Source of the DNA: UBA285 sp049970695 | Lineage (GTDB): Archaea > Thermoproteota > Thermoprotei_A > Sulfolobales > Desulfurococcaceae | Assembly: GCA_049970695.1 (NCBI GenBank) | Contig: JBMFML010000006.1 | Coordinates: forward strand, 1 to 64,000 | Direction: 5' to 3' | Length of the DNA stretch: 64,000 nt | Shown: positions 41,304-50,379 of the stretch, in pieces | Numbering within the stretch: position 1 is the stretch's first letter | How the letters are laid out: every line of letters starts with the position of its first letter | The notes under the pieces: generated by a model | Told to the model about the DNA's origin: nothing | Seen by the model: the letters and a program-made list of their open reading frames with translations, nothing else | Database searches by the model: none | Translations under genes and position numbers: made by a program

Positions 41304-41963
41304 CTAAAAAGAGCGTGCACTCTTCGCACTCATAGTGGACGTTTCAACGTAGTAGGGGCACAGCTTTGAGAAGACGCAATACTTGCACTCCCAGTTGTAC
41401 CTGGGGTGGTGCTTGTTTTCTAAGAGCTCTACGACTTCCTGCTCCAAGTCCAGGGGCTCTCTACTCACGCTGTACTCGACTATTCTAGAGGGGGTTATGT
41501 AGACTAGTATTCCTTCTTCGTAGCCAAGCATATTGAGGTATATGTTGAGCTGCTTGACGTGGTGCTCTTTGGGCAAGCCTACAGCAGCCCTCGCGGTCTT
41601 TACCTCGACTACCACTTTGCCGGCTTCGTCGACGGCGTCCACGCGGCCTTTCACGGTATAGTTCTCTCCTCTGAGAGTAATGCTTTTCGAGACTTCTACT
41701 TCGACTTTAAACCCCCTTTCTTCGAGCAAGCGCCCAAGGCCCATGTGAGCTATACTGCCTAAAACCGCTGAAGGCTCGAAGACTAGTGCAAGCTCGGGGT
41801 AGTGCTTCCTCGCGTGGAACTTGTGAGTGCACTGCACGAGGTCTGTTACGTAGATAATGTGCGGATCTCTCAGCTCCTCAGCTCTCTTTAGCTGCTCACC
41901 AACGACTTTTTCATACACTACTTTGACTACGCGAAAGCCTGGCTTAACGGGAAAGAGGCTCAA
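41304..41963 (-). CDS. Cas4-like (DUF83) Fe-S PD-(D/E)XK nuclease
   Basis: 219 residues. The nuclease core is GRVDAVD ... VVVEVKTA with preceding LGSIAHMGLGRLL. Fe-S cysteines are one near the N terminus (DLVQCTHKF) and three at the C terminus (CKYCVFSKLC). Cas4 relatives cut single-stranded DNA ends. There is no CRISPR array or other cas gene in the window. The start is TTG 41963 overlapping the CYTH stop as TTGA; ATG 41996 is less likely. Last gene of a four-gene operon. Confidence 0.85.
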   Translation of the reverse strand: MSLFPVKPGFRVVKVVYEKVVGEQLKRAEELRDPHIIYVTDLVQCTHKFHARKHYPELALVFEPSAVLGSIAHMGLGRLLEERGFKVEVEVSKSITLRGENYTVKGRVDAVDEAGKVVVEVKTARAAVGLPKEHHVKQLNIYLNMLGYEEGILVYITPSRIVEYSVSREPLDLEQEVVELLENKHHPRYNWECKYCVFSKLCPYYVETSTMSAKSARSF

Positions 41964-42541
41964 GTCCCATCTACCTCTAAGCCCATTGCTATGCACTTCT
42001 TGGTCTTAAGGCATATCTCGAGGTACGTCTCTTCTACGATTCGTGCTTGCGCTAACAGCCTGCTCACTATGAGCCTGGCAAGCTCTTCTCCGCTGGGCGT
42101 CGAGAGCTCCAGCTCTAAGTAGTAGCCCACGCCGTGTAGCAAGTCGAGAAAGGCGCTCACGCCGCTTCCCTCGTAAATCTCCCGGGTTTTCGAGAAAACT
42201 GCTACGCGGCTAAAACCGAGCTTTGCAAGTACCTCGCCGAGTGTTTCCCAAGCGCTTTTGTCGAGCCTGAGCTCTAGCTCTTCGCGCGCCTTTAGGCCGG
42301 CGGGTAGCCCCTTTTCGCGGGGTCCTTTGTAGGTCATTGCATAGCTCTCTCCACTCTTGCAACGCCTCATTCTCAGCCTAAGTGCCTCGTCTGTTTCAGT
42401 AAAGTTCCTGCAGGGGTGCGAGTAGTAGGCGTCTAGCTCGTAGCACTCGTCAACGAGCTTAAGCCCGTGGCTAGCTAAAACAGCCCTCGCCAGGTCTGGA
42501 TTGAGTACCTCGAGCTTAACCTCGACCTCGTGCTTAGTCAC
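41960..42541 (-). CDS. CYTH-domain protein (CyaB/ThTPase-like triphosphate tunnel enzyme)
   Basis: 193 residues. It opens with HEVEVKLEV, the E-x-E-x-K motif that binds triphosphate and metal. It continues with LRLRMRR, MTYKGP, KAREELEL and FSKTREIYEG, and ends LELELSTPSGEE, the alternating charged strands of the tunnel. Relatives cleave inorganic triphosphate or thiamine triphosphate or make cAMP. Its GTG start overlaps the HDAC gene by 8 nt; its stop overlaps the Cas4-like start by 4 nt. Confidence 0.87.
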   Translation of the reverse strand: MTKHEVEVKLEVLNPDLARAVLASHGLKLVDECYELDAYYSHPCRNFTETDEALRLRMRRCKSGESYAMTYKGPREKGLPAGLKAREELELRLDKSAWETLGEVLAKLGFSRVAVFSKTREIYEGSGVSAFLDLLHGVGYYLELELSTPSGEELARLIVSRLLAQARIVEETYLEICLKTKKCIAMGLEVDGT

Positions 42542-43574
42542 TGCGCAGAGCCCTCGACTCGACTACTTCGAGGACTCTCGTAGCTGTTTCTACGGCCTCC
42601 CTGTATTTAGCCGCCGAGGTCTTGGTCTGGGCGGAGTACTTGGGAACCTCGCCCAAAAGCCCCTCAATAAACGCCGATACGCCCCTGTGGAGACCTAAGC
42701 CGTAGCCTCCCTCGAGAACCACTACTGCTGGCGCACCAAGCCGCCTCACTACTGCTCCAAGCTCGTAGTAGGAGACCTCGGTAAGCCTTAAGTCTGCAAG
42801 ACCGTCATCTGCAAAGCCGTCAAAACCCGCCGAGACTACAAGGGCTTCGGGCGCGTACTTGCCAACAACCTCCACAGCTCTCTCTAGCAGCTTCAAGAAG
42901 AGGTCGTCGCCGGATCCCACGGGCAGCACTATATTGGCCTTATAGCCGTAGCCTCTTCCTTTTCCAAGCTCATCTGGGTAGCCTGTGTGAGGGTAGAGCG
43001 TCTTGGGGTCTTGGTGGAAGTCTACTTGGAGGATCCTCTCCTCGTAGAGTATTTCCATTGTGCCGTTGCCGTGGTGCGCGTCGAAGTCTATAACTGCTAT
43101 CTTCTTGAAGCCCCTGTCCAAGAATCCCAACACGGCTGCCACGGCATTGTTGAGCAGGCAGAAACCAACAGTCTCGGCACCCATTGCTCTACCGCCCCTA
43201 CCGGCGTGGTGGCCCGGAGGCCTCAAAACCAAGAAGACCTGGTCGCGCGCCTCAGCGGCGGTGGTGTAGGAGTAGTAGAGTGCTGCCAGTGCGAGCTTTA
43301 GCGAGTCTCTGGATAAGTAGGTGTCGGGGTCTACCATCGCAGGAGCCTTTTGCTGGAGCTCTACTAAGTAGTTCAAGTACCCCTTTGCGTGTATTCTCTC
43401 AGCCAGTCTGAGGGCTTCTTCCTCGCTAATAACAAGAGCGCTGACTTCTCTGACCTCCACCGGTAATTGCTTGACCACTCCATAGACGATCCTTGCCCTA
43501 GCAGGGTTTTCGGGGTGGTAGAAGCTTGGAGCATGCATTTCCATTGACTCGCGGAGAAAAAGGACGAGCGGCAC
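42534..43574 (-). CDS. Histone deacetylase-like amidohydrolase (AcuC/HDAC family)
   Basis: 346 residues. It has RPPGHHA (catalytic His pair), VIDFDAHHGNG (zinc Asp and His), SAGFDGFADD (second zinc Asp) and LEGGYGL. It is a zinc deacetylase for acetyl-lysine or acetylpolyamines; in an archaeon of this kind a chromatin protein such as Alba or small molecules are possible substrates. It begins 10 nt after the DHH gene and overlaps the CYTH gene. Confidence 0.9.
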   Translation of the reverse strand: MPLVLFLRESMEMHAPSFYHPENPARARIVYGVVKQLPVEVREVSALVISEEEALRLAERIHAKGYLNYLVELQQKAPAMVDPDTYLSRDSLKLALAALYYSYTTAAEARDQVFLVLRPPGHHAGRGGRAMGAETVGFCLLNNAVAAVLGFLDRGFKKIAVIDFDAHHGNGTMEILYEERILQVDFHQDPKTLYPHTGYPDELGKGRGYGYKANIVLPVGSGDDLFLKLLERAVEVVGKYAPEALVVSAGFDGFADDGLADLRLTEVSYYELGAVVRRLGAPAVVVLEGGYGLGLHRGVSAFIEGLLGEVPKYSAQTKTSAAKYREAVETATRVLEVVESRALRSD

Positions 43575-43584
43575 TATCCTCGCC

Positions 43585-44604
43585 TCAAGACGCGTAGAAA
43601 ATAGCGTGGTAGAGGGCGTCTATTAGCTGCTTCTTGTCGAGATCCTTGGGTATTCTCACTATTGCCAAATTGGGGTGTCCAGCGACGTCCTGGGCTATGC
43701 CCTCTGCCAGCAAGTACTTTGCTATTCTAAATGCCCTGCCACCGGGTGCTTTTAGTATCAAGAGCGCGTACTCCCTGTTCGTGCCGGCCACGAGTGCCAC
43801 TGGAGCTTTCAAAATAGCCGATAACCTAGAAGCTAGTGCTGTGACGCCCCTCTTCTTCCAAGTAGACCTGGCATCTACGAACCTAAAGTCGCCTACTTTG
43901 ATAGCTGATATAGCAAGCCTTGTTGCGACTTCTTTGACTTCTTTATCTCTCTTCTCGATCACGTCCTTTGCCTTGCTCCACGCGCTTTCATCGAGAGGCA
44001 TGGGTCTTGGAGTGGGGTCCGAGAGCCACTCTACTATTTTAATCCACAGCTCTTCACTCCGAATAGCCGTAAGGGCTTTTGATATGCTCTTGGCGATTTC
44101 AAAAGGCTTCATTAGCTTCTCGGGCACCCTCTTCCCGGAGTCCATATACCTTATAACTTCGACGAACAACCTCAGCTTTTCGTGTACTTTAATGCCCCTG
44201 CTGGCGAGCTCGTCGTAGAGTATTGCAACAGTTGGCCTTTTGTAGTCTACTAGTGCTATGTCAAAGACTTTTTTAACCTCGTCAATTTTATGAAGGCTTC
44301 CAATATGGTGATCCACGAACACTACTTGCTTGACCCCAAAGTGAGTTTTCAGCATTTTAACAACATTGCCAAGCACATCGCTGTAGGGCACGTCGAGGAA
44401 GACCACCGTGTGGTATGCTTCTCCGACCTGAGACAGCAGGTACTTGACTCCATTGGCATCGAGCGGCCGCTTGTGCAGCTCTACTTCTTCTTCGAGCGGG
44501 AATTTCTTCAAGTACCTCTGCACGTAGTCGATGAGGGCCGCTGCAACAACGCCATCCGAGTCCCAATCGCTGAGCACTAAAACCTTTTTCAGTCCTGCCG
44601 CCAC
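43585..44604 (-). CDS. DHH-family phosphoesterase, RecJ-like
   Basis: 339 residues. Motif I is SDWDSDGVVAAA (D-x-D-x-D-G), motif II FLDVPYSD, motif III VDHHIGS, with a C-terminal DHHA1-like part containing AGHPNLAIVRIPKD. Relatives are RecJ/GAN single-strand nucleases, nano-RNases and cyclic-dinucleotide phosphodiesterases. First gene of the operon DHH-HDAC-CYTH-Cas4-like; divergent from nurA-herA, about 120 bp apart. Confidence 0.85.
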   Translation of the reverse strand: MAAGLKKVLVLSDWDSDGVVAAALIDYVQRYLKKFPLEEEVELHKRPLDANGVKYLLSQVGEAYHTVVFLDVPYSDVLGNVVKMLKTHFGVKQVVFVDHHIGSLHKIDEVKKVFDIALVDYKRPTVAILYDELASRGIKVHEKLRLFVEVIRYMDSGKRVPEKLMKPFEIAKSISKALTAIRSEELWIKIVEWLSDPTPRPMPLDESAWSKAKDVIEKRDKEVKEVATRLAISAIKVGDFRFVDARSTWKKRGVTALASRLSAILKAPVALVAGTNREYALLILKAPGGRAFRIAKYLLAEGIAQDVAGHPNLAIVRIPKDLDKKQLIDALYHAIFYAS

Positions 44605-44689
44605 ACGTAAGCACCTTAAAGTTTAAACTGGTGGTCGAGCTAAATATCACTATTACCTTTAATCCACGCGAGCAGAGTAAGGCTAATCC

Positions 44690-44699
44690 GCTTTTAAGC
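44690..44699 (+). promoter_or_regulatory. TATA box of the nurA-herA operon
   Basis: CGCTTTTAAG, about 26 nt before a start site near 44721, five bases ahead of the nurA TTG. Confidence 0.5.
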
Positions 44700-44725
44700 T
44701 TACCTAAGAATGTGGGACTGCTGCC

Positions 44726-45904
44726 TTGAAGTACCTGGCAAGCATTGTTGAAGCGCTGAAGAAGGGCGTTGTAAGCGGCTTGAAGGTAACACGAGAAGAC
44801 TCGTCTAAAAGCCCAATAGAGCTTGTAGACGAGGCACCGCCTAGGCTAGTTGACTTCGTGGAAAAACCGGTGCTGAGAAAGCTCGAAGTAGCCCCTCTCA
44901 AGCCGAGTAGGGACCTCTACGCGCTTGACAGTAGCTCTAGAGTCGTCGAAACGCCATACCTATTCCTAGCTATAGCAGCCGGAAGCGTGTTCAGTAGGTT
45001 TAGCGGTAGGGGCTTAGACGTGCCGAGCACTCTCTCCATACTGGGGCTTGAGGGCCCGCTTTGCAAGCACATAGTAGTCGTTCCCGAGGTCGAGGCCGCT
45101 TACGGCGTTTCAGAGAGCCTTGCAAATGCGCCAGGCGTGGTAGCTGCTAACCCGCTGGGGCAGCCGTATACGAGCGACTACAACAAGTACGTAATACTAG
45201 CAGAGCTCAGGCTCATGCTAGAGCAGTGCTTGTTGGAGAAATACGCGTTGTCGGAGCACGCGGGACCCGGCGTTGTGCTGTTCATTGATGGCCCCCTCAT
45301 ATACCCCGCACCATCAGTACCGGAGGCCGCTCCTGCCCGGGAGAGGCTTAGAGTCTACCACGAAAGCTTTTCGCGCATAAACAGAGCTAGGACAAGTGCT
45401 CTGAGGGAGCTAGCGCAGAGAGGCGTCGCTGTCGTGGGTATTGTCAAGAGGCTCCACAAGAGCTACATCTTGTCCTCGATAGACCCTGCCGGCCTTTCGC
45501 GTGGTAAAATGAGCGATGAAGCTTACTTGAGCACTCTACTGCTCATAGAGAAAGAGCAATATGGGCAACCAGTCCTACTAGGGCCTCTCGTGGTGAAGCA
45601 CGAGGCGGAGTACGGCGTAAACCGCCTTGTCTGGTATATTGGAGTACCTAGGCGGATATACCCGCTTAGAGGTGGTTTAGGCAACTACGTGTTTTACAGA
45701 GTTGAAGTGCTTGAAGGCACTGCAGGCAGCGAAATCCTCGGTTATGTCGTTTATGACAGCATATACGCGGGTTCGCTAATGCCACTTAGCATACTTGTAG
45801 TTGACTACAGAGTAAAGAGGCTCACGAGCTCTCTAGTAAACCACACTCTATACCTCACTGGGCTCTCTGAAGAGGCCACAATGCAGTATATTAGCGTGTT
45901 TTAA
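44726..45904 (+). CDS. nurA: NurA 5'-3' nuclease
   Basis: 392 residues. The NurA domain shows ALDSSSRVVETPY (first acidic motif), VLFIDGPLIYP (second acidic motif), and a late DYRVKRLTSSL region. It resects DNA ends with HerA, alongside Mre11-Rad50 in characterised archaea. Start TTG 44726. herA begins 27 nt downstream. Confidence 0.92.
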   Translation: MKYLASIVEALKKGVVSGLKVTREDSSKSPIELVDEAPPRLVDFVEKPVLRKLEVAPLKPSRDLYALDSSSRVVETPYLFLAIAAGSVFSRFSGRGLDVPSTLSILGLEGPLCKHIVVVPEVEAAYGVSESLANAPGVVAANPLGQPYTSDYNKYVILAELRLMLEQCLLEKYALSEHAGPGVVLFIDGPLIYPAPSVPEAAPARERLRVYHESFSRINRARTSALRELAQRGVAVVGIVKRLHKSYILSSIDPAGLSRGKMSDEAYLSTLLLIEKEQYGQPVLLGPLVVKHEAEYGVNRLVWYIGVPRRIYPLRGGLGNYVFYRVEVLEGTAGSEILGYVVYDSIYAGSLMPLSILVVDYRVKRLTSSLVNHTLYLTGLSEEATMQYISVF

Positions 45905-45930
45905 GCAATGCTCACTAGGGGTTTTTGTAG

Positions 45931-47970
45931 TTGAACTCTAGTGATGTCCTGAAAATCCTAGAAGACAAGGCAAGAGCAGCCTACGAAGTTGCAAGCAGGT
46001 TTGGAGAAGTCATAGGCTACGTGTCGAGGACGAGCCCCTCGCTGATAAACGAAGAAGGGGGCTATGTGGTTTTCGACGTTGACCCCGTCATCTACTTCTC
46101 AAACTTCAACGCAATAGCACAGGCGGGGAGCTACCTCGGCGTAGTCGACATCAAGACCCTTAACTTGATAAGCCTGAGAGTAGTCAGCGTTGAGCGCAGG
46201 GACGTGCTCGCCGAGCTAGACCTACCAGACATGTACATGCCGCTACCACAAGCAGAAGTCTCGGGCTTAATGACGAAGACTAGAGTCAAGGCAAAGCCTC
46301 TCCTAGCATTCAACGTAGAAACCGGCGAAGTCGTTGCCGCGAACTACGTCATCGAGCCCCAAAGCCCCGTTGTACTGCTAAAAGACCCCAGGCTCATTCA
46401 GGCGATTCTAGGGCTACCCAGCGAAGGGGTCTTTCTAGGCTACGCAACAGTAGGAGACATGCCAGTCTTTGGAGGAAACGCCCCGCTCCTGCTACCACTA
46501 AAGGCCTTCTACCAGCACGTGCTAGTGGTCGGCACCACGGGTAGTGGCAAGACTACTCTCTTGAAGAACATTATTGCAGCAATGTACAATGGATTTAGGC
46601 TCCAGGAGAAGCTAATCTCGGTAGTCATTGTAGATCCCAACAAGGACTACGTGGTACTGCCCCTCAGGCCTTTGTGGAAGCTCCAAGGAGCTGGGGCTGT
46701 CGTTTCTGAAAATGAAAAAGCGCTAGCTGAAAAAGCGTGGGAGCAGGCTCCTGGCATTAAGGGAGTGGTGGTCATACTGCCAGTAACTAGGAGCGCCGTC
46801 GAAGGCTACGTCGAGAAGGCAGAGACTTGGGCACGAGTACTAAAGATGCTTGCAGAAGACTACATTAGGAGCGTGATATCGCCCATTGCCGGCAAGTTCG
46901 GCTGGAGCTATAGAATATGCGAGCTAGAAGTAGTTGAGGAGCCTGCTGAGCGCGGAGTACTGAGGTACGTTAAAGCCAGTATTGAAGTAGACTACGGCGT
47001 CGAGAAGGACACTATTTACTACTACATAGTGCCCTACGCGCTCAGGTTTACCGACTTCAAGCCAAAGGAGCTCATATCGCTAAACCCCTACTTCACGAGG
47101 CAGGCTAAAGACGCCCTCTTGAGGCTAATGCAGGCCCTCATAGCAAAAAATGCCTACCTGGAGACCGTATACGACCTCTACGAGGCCCTAAAAGAAGCCA
47201 GGTACAGGATTGAGGAGAAGACCAGGCCTCGAGGCGTTGTCCTCGACCCCAATAAAGAGTACGTTGTTGAAATAGTCAAGGACCTCGCTATACACAAGAG
47301 CACTCTTGAAAACATGATACGCCAAATAGCAGCCATAACAGATACGGGAATATTCGACGTCTACGTCAAGGGCTACGAAGACAAGTACCTCCGCGAACCA
47401 CCAATAGAGAAGATCCTTGAAAAGCACTCTGAACTGTTCAACGGGTACCCCATAGTCATAGACTTAGAGTACCTCCAAATACACTCCCAAGCAGACCCCG
47501 AGAAGACCATAAGCATTGTAGCCTTTAGAATACTAAACAGGATTTTCGAGTGGAAGCTCGTGCAGAGCAGGCTCAGGTTCGAGACACAGCCCGTCTTAAT
47601 ATTCATCGACGAGGCACACAGGTTCTTCCCGAGTAGAAGCGGTGTTGAAGAGTACTTAGAACACGTGTCTAGCATGGTTGATAGAATAGCCAGGCTTGGA
47701 AGAGCCAGAAAACTCGGTTTAGTCTTTAGCACTCACAGTCCAAAAGACGTTCACGACATAATACTTCAGCTAACTAACACAAAAATAGTGCTCAGAACGG
47801 ACAAAACCCACTTATCAAGCCTCGACCTCCCCGAGGAATATAGAGACTTCATTACGAGAGCGAGTGACAGAGTTGGAGTAGTTAAGAGCCACGTGCTGAG
47901 ACTGGGCTACGCTTCTTTCAAGACACCGCTACCGCTTCTGGGACACTACGACTTATCAGCCCTCTTTTGA
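45931..47970 (+). CDS. herA: HerA hexameric DNA helicase/translocase
   Basis: 679 residues. The HAS-barrel-like N domain (about 1-190) precedes Walker A GTTGSGKTT at 201-209. Walker B LIFIDEAHRFF is at about 553-563, and the Arg-finger/sensor region is RLGRARKLGLVFSTHSPKDV. Length is well above the roughly 500 residues of Sulfolobus HerA; the extra part lies between Walker A and B (about residues 270-480). Drives strand resection with NurA. Start TTG 45931 after an AGGGG site. Confidence 0.92.
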   Translation: MNSSDVLKILEDKARAAYEVASRFGEVIGYVSRTSPSLINEEGGYVVFDVDPVIYFSNFNAIAQAGSYLGVVDIKTLNLISLRVVSVERRDVLAELDLPDMYMPLPQAEVSGLMTKTRVKAKPLLAFNVETGEVVAANYVIEPQSPVVLLKDPRLIQAILGLPSEGVFLGYATVGDMPVFGGNAPLLLPLKAFYQHVLVVGTTGSGKTTLLKNIIAAMYNGFRLQEKLISVVIVDPNKDYVVLPLRPLWKLQGAGAVVSENEKALAEKAWEQAPGIKGVVVILPVTRSAVEGYVEKAETWARVLKMLAEDYIRSVISPIAGKFGWSYRICELEVVEEPAERGVLRYVKASIEVDYGVEKDTIYYYIVPYALRFTDFKPKELISLNPYFTRQAKDALLRLMQALIAKNAYLETVYDLYEALKEARYRIEEKTRPRGVVLDPNKEYVVEIVKDLAIHKSTLENMIRQIAAITDTGIFDVYVKGYEDKYLREPPIEKILEKHSELFNGYPIVIDLEYLQIHSQADPEKTISIVAFRILNRIFEWKLVQSRLRFETQPVLIFIDEAHRFFPSRSGVEEYLEHVSSMVDRIARLGRARKLGLVFSTHSPKDVHDIILQLTNTKIVLRTDKTHLSSLDLPEEYRDFITRASDRVGVVKSHVLRLGYASFKTPLPLLGHYDLSALF

Positions 47971-48552
47971 CAGGCGCTTCCACACGTAGACGAATCTCTC
48001 GACTACTGTTAGCGCTACGAGAGCTGCTGCAGCAACATAAATCAGCGTTGCAAGCCCACGGTTGAAGTCTGCGAGCGCGGCTACTGCGATCAGCACTATA
48101 GTCCTCTCAGCGCGTTCCATTATGCCAACGCCCTCGACTTTTACTCCAAGGCTTTCAGCACGTGCTCTTATGTAGCTGACGAGAAAGGACATCGCTAAAA
48201 AGGCGGTAACGAGCACTGGGTCAAAGCCTAGCAGCAAAAAAGACACGGCAAATAGGGCTTCGGATGCCCTGTCCGCGAAGGAGTCTAGGAAGCCTCCTCG
48301 CGCCGACGTCTTGCCCGTTGCTCGCGCCAGTGCACCGTCGAGGAAGTCCATGACTCCGGAGGCCAGTACTACGATCGCGACGAGTACCCCGGATTTCCAC
48401 AAGCCAGCTACAAGGGGGCCTGTGAAGGCTACTGCTAGCGATAGCGCAGTAACGGCGTTGGGAGAAAGCCCTGTCTTCGCCAATACGCGTGCAGCTTTCT
48501 CAGTGGAGCTCGATATCTTACTCCGCAGTTTGTTCAACAACGCATTTTTCAC
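47956..48552 (-). CDS. CDP-alcohol phosphatidyltransferase (archaetidyl lipid synthase)
   Basis: 198 residues, about six hydrophobic helices. The family signature D-G-x2-A-R-x8-G-x3-D-x3-D is read in DFLDGALARATGK then GGFLDSFADR. It joins CDP-archaeol to inositol phosphate or another alcohol. Its GTG start lies 35 nt inside the Nfo gene, and its end overlaps the tail of herA by 15 nt. Confidence 0.87.
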   Translation of the reverse strand: MKNALLNKLRSKISSSTEKAARVLAKTGLSPNAVTALSLAVAFTGPLVAGLWKSGVLVAIVVLASGVMDFLDGALARATGKTSARGGFLDSFADRASEALFAVSFLLLGFDPVLVTAFLAMSFLVSYIRARAESLGVKVEGVGIMERAERTIVLIAVAALADFNRGLATLIYVAAAALVALTVVERFVYVWKRLSKEG

Positions 48553-49396
48553 CGCAGATTTCGCGGCACATTTTCAGCATTACTAGTGCGTCTTGCTCGA
48601 GCACGGGGCTCTCGCTTATTATCACTGCGTCTACTCCCAGCTCGCAGAGAGCCGAGCAGACGTGGGCAAAGTCAGGCCCATAGCCCTCTTCGGAAAGAGT
48701 GTGGTGTTCTCTCTCGCCGCCCTTGCCGTACTCTATCTTCGAGAAGTGGACGTGAAGCGGCTTTAGAGCCCACGCACCCAGTTCTTTTTCAACGAGCTCT
48801 ACTACTTGAACAACGTGCTCTTTAGAAGTTATGAACTTGCCGCCGGACCTCGCGTATATGTGCGCGAAGTCAACTACAGGCCTAACACCCTCGAGACTCC
48901 TGGAGATCTCAATGACTTCATTTAGGTCGCCTACTTGACTAGTCTTTCCAGTAGTCTCAGGCCCCAGCCAAACTTCCTTGGCATTAATGCTGCTCCTGTA
49001 CTCCACCACCTCCTTTAACCCCTCTATGACCTTCCTGAGGGCTTCTCTCTTGCTCGGCGCGTCCTTGTAGTAGCCCGGGTGGAAAACGACGACGTAGGCT
49101 CCCATCCAGTGTGCTGCTTCCACAGATTCGTTGAGCCTCCTTATGCTTGCCTCAACTACGTCTTTCTTACCAGCTAGGTTTACGAAGTATGGTGCGTGGA
49201 GGCTCAATTTTATTCCATTAGCTCTAGCTTCTGCACCAAAAGCCCTGGCCTTGTCTTCCCTGATGTTAACTCCCCTCACGGCTTCGTACTCCATTGCATT
49301 AAGGCCCATTTCCCTGAGGAACGAAGGTGCTTTCAATATGTCCGCCGACTTCAGCGTAATGGGCTTTCCAGCTGGGCCAAACCAGAACCTCGGCAC
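48518..49396 (-). CDS. nfo: Endonuclease IV-type AP endonuclease
   Basis: 292 residues, TIM barrel. Metal ligands are visible in order: SLHAPY, VFHPGYY, GPETTGK, VVDFAHIYA, LHVHFSK, EREHH (Glu where bacterial enzymes have Asp of DRH) and IISESPV. It cuts DNA 5' to abasic sites. Start GTG 49396 with a TATA-like AAATATAC about 20 nt upstream. Confidence 0.88.
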   Translation of the reverse strand: MPRFWFGPAGKPITLKSADILKAPSFLREMGLNAMEYEAVRGVNIREDKARAFGAEARANGIKLSLHAPYFVNLAGKKDVVEASIRRLNESVEAAHWMGAYVVVFHPGYYKDAPSKREALRKVIEGLKEVVEYRSSINAKEVWLGPETTGKTSQVGDLNEVIEISRSLEGVRPVVDFAHIYARSGGKFITSKEHVVQVVELVEKELGAWALKPLHVHFSKIEYGKGGEREHHTLSEEGYGPDFAHVCSALCELGVDAVIISESPVLEQDALVMLKMCREICGEKCVVEQTAE

Positions 49397-49453
49397 TTCG
49401 GAACCCCCTAGTATATTTGCCCTTGGAGCGGTTAATAGCCTGGGGACTACAAT

Positions 49454-50008
49454 TTGGAAAAGCCCAGCTTAATTGAAGAAAGGCTAGTGTTTTCCGGACT
49501 GAGGTTTAGCGTTGTCAGGCGCAAGTATGTTCACAGAGGAAGAGGGATATTTGAGCGCGACGTTGTCTTATTCCCCCAAGCCGTTGTCGTCCTACCCTTG
49601 CTCAGCGACGACGAAATAGTTCTAATAAAGCAGTTTAGAGCACCCCTAGGAGACTTCATAATCGAGGCTCCTGCCGGAATTGTAGGCAATAACGAGACAC
49701 CCGAAGAAGCTGCTGCGAGAGAGCTCATTGAAGAAGCGGGCTACAGGGCTCGTAGGCTTGTTAAGCTGGGTGTCTATACACCCGCGCCAGGGTACAGTAG
49801 TGAAGTACTGCACTTCTATATTGCAAGAGACCTGGAGTACGTTGGGGCGAGGCCAGAGAAGTACGAGATTATAGAGCCTATCAAGCTGAGCATTGCAGAA
49901 GCCCACAAAATGGTTGTTGAGAACAAGATCAGTGACATGAAAACAGCTCTCGTAATTCTCCTCTACTTAGAAGCAAAAAGGCTGGGTAAGCTTGAGCCTG
50001 GATCCTAG
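49454..50008 (+). CDS. NUDIX hydrolase, ADP-sugar pyrophosphatase-like
   Basis: 184 residues. The NUDIX box G-x5-E-x7-R-E-L-x-E-E-x-G is complete in GIVGNNETPEEAAARELIEE followed by AGY. The strand layout before it (VVVLPLLSDDEIVLIKQFRAPLGDFIIEAPAG in part) fits ADP-ribose pyrophosphatases. Start TTG 49454. Confidence 0.9.
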   Translation: MEKPSLIEERLVFSGLRFSVVRRKYVHRGRGIFERDVVLFPQAVVVLPLLSDDEIVLIKQFRAPLGDFIIEAPAGIVGNNETPEEAAARELIEEAGYRARRLVKLGVYTPAPGYSSEVLHFYIARDLEYVGARPEKYEIIEPIKLSIAEAHKMVVENKISDMKTALVILLYLEAKRLGKLEPGS

Positions 50009-50360
50009 AATCCTCAAGAGGCTCCTGAATTTTAGGCTAGTGCTAGAAGGCCCGAGTAGCTGGGCCTTTAGAGAGCTGGTAGATCTCGTCCTAGACTTCT
50101 TTGAAGAGAGGTTCTCTCTCATACTAAATGAGGCGCTCGAGCCTTATGGACTTGAGGCCTCTGTGCTGAGAGAAAGTGGCTGCAGAATACTACCGCGAGA
50201 CCCCCACTGCTCGGAGTATTTGGTGGCTGGTGTTTACGAGAAGGACTCTCCCAAACCCCTAGCCTACGCACTCTACTACTTTAACAAGGGGGAGAATACT
50301 CTCGAGATAAGGCTTCAGTGCATTGTAGATGCCCAGACCATGGAGAGAATCTGCGAGTAG
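49992..50360 (+). CDS. Hypothetical protein
   Basis: 122 residues, mixed alpha/beta, four cysteines. It overlaps the NUDIX gene by 17 nt, with GGGTAAGC just before the TTG start, so translation is probably coupled. No family recognised. Confidence 0.6.
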   Translation: MSLDPRILKRLLNFRLVLEGPSSWAFRELVDLVLDFFEERFSLILNEALEPYGLEASVLRESGCRILPRDPHCSEYLVAGVYEKDSPKPLAYALYYFNKGENTLEIRLQCIVDAQTMERICE

Positions 50361-50379
50361 CTGTAGGTGCCCCTAGACT

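Noticed and set aside
41304..41963. CRISPR locus suggested by the Cas4-like protein
   Set aside because: No repeat-spacer array and no cas1, cas2 or effector gene is visible in the window.
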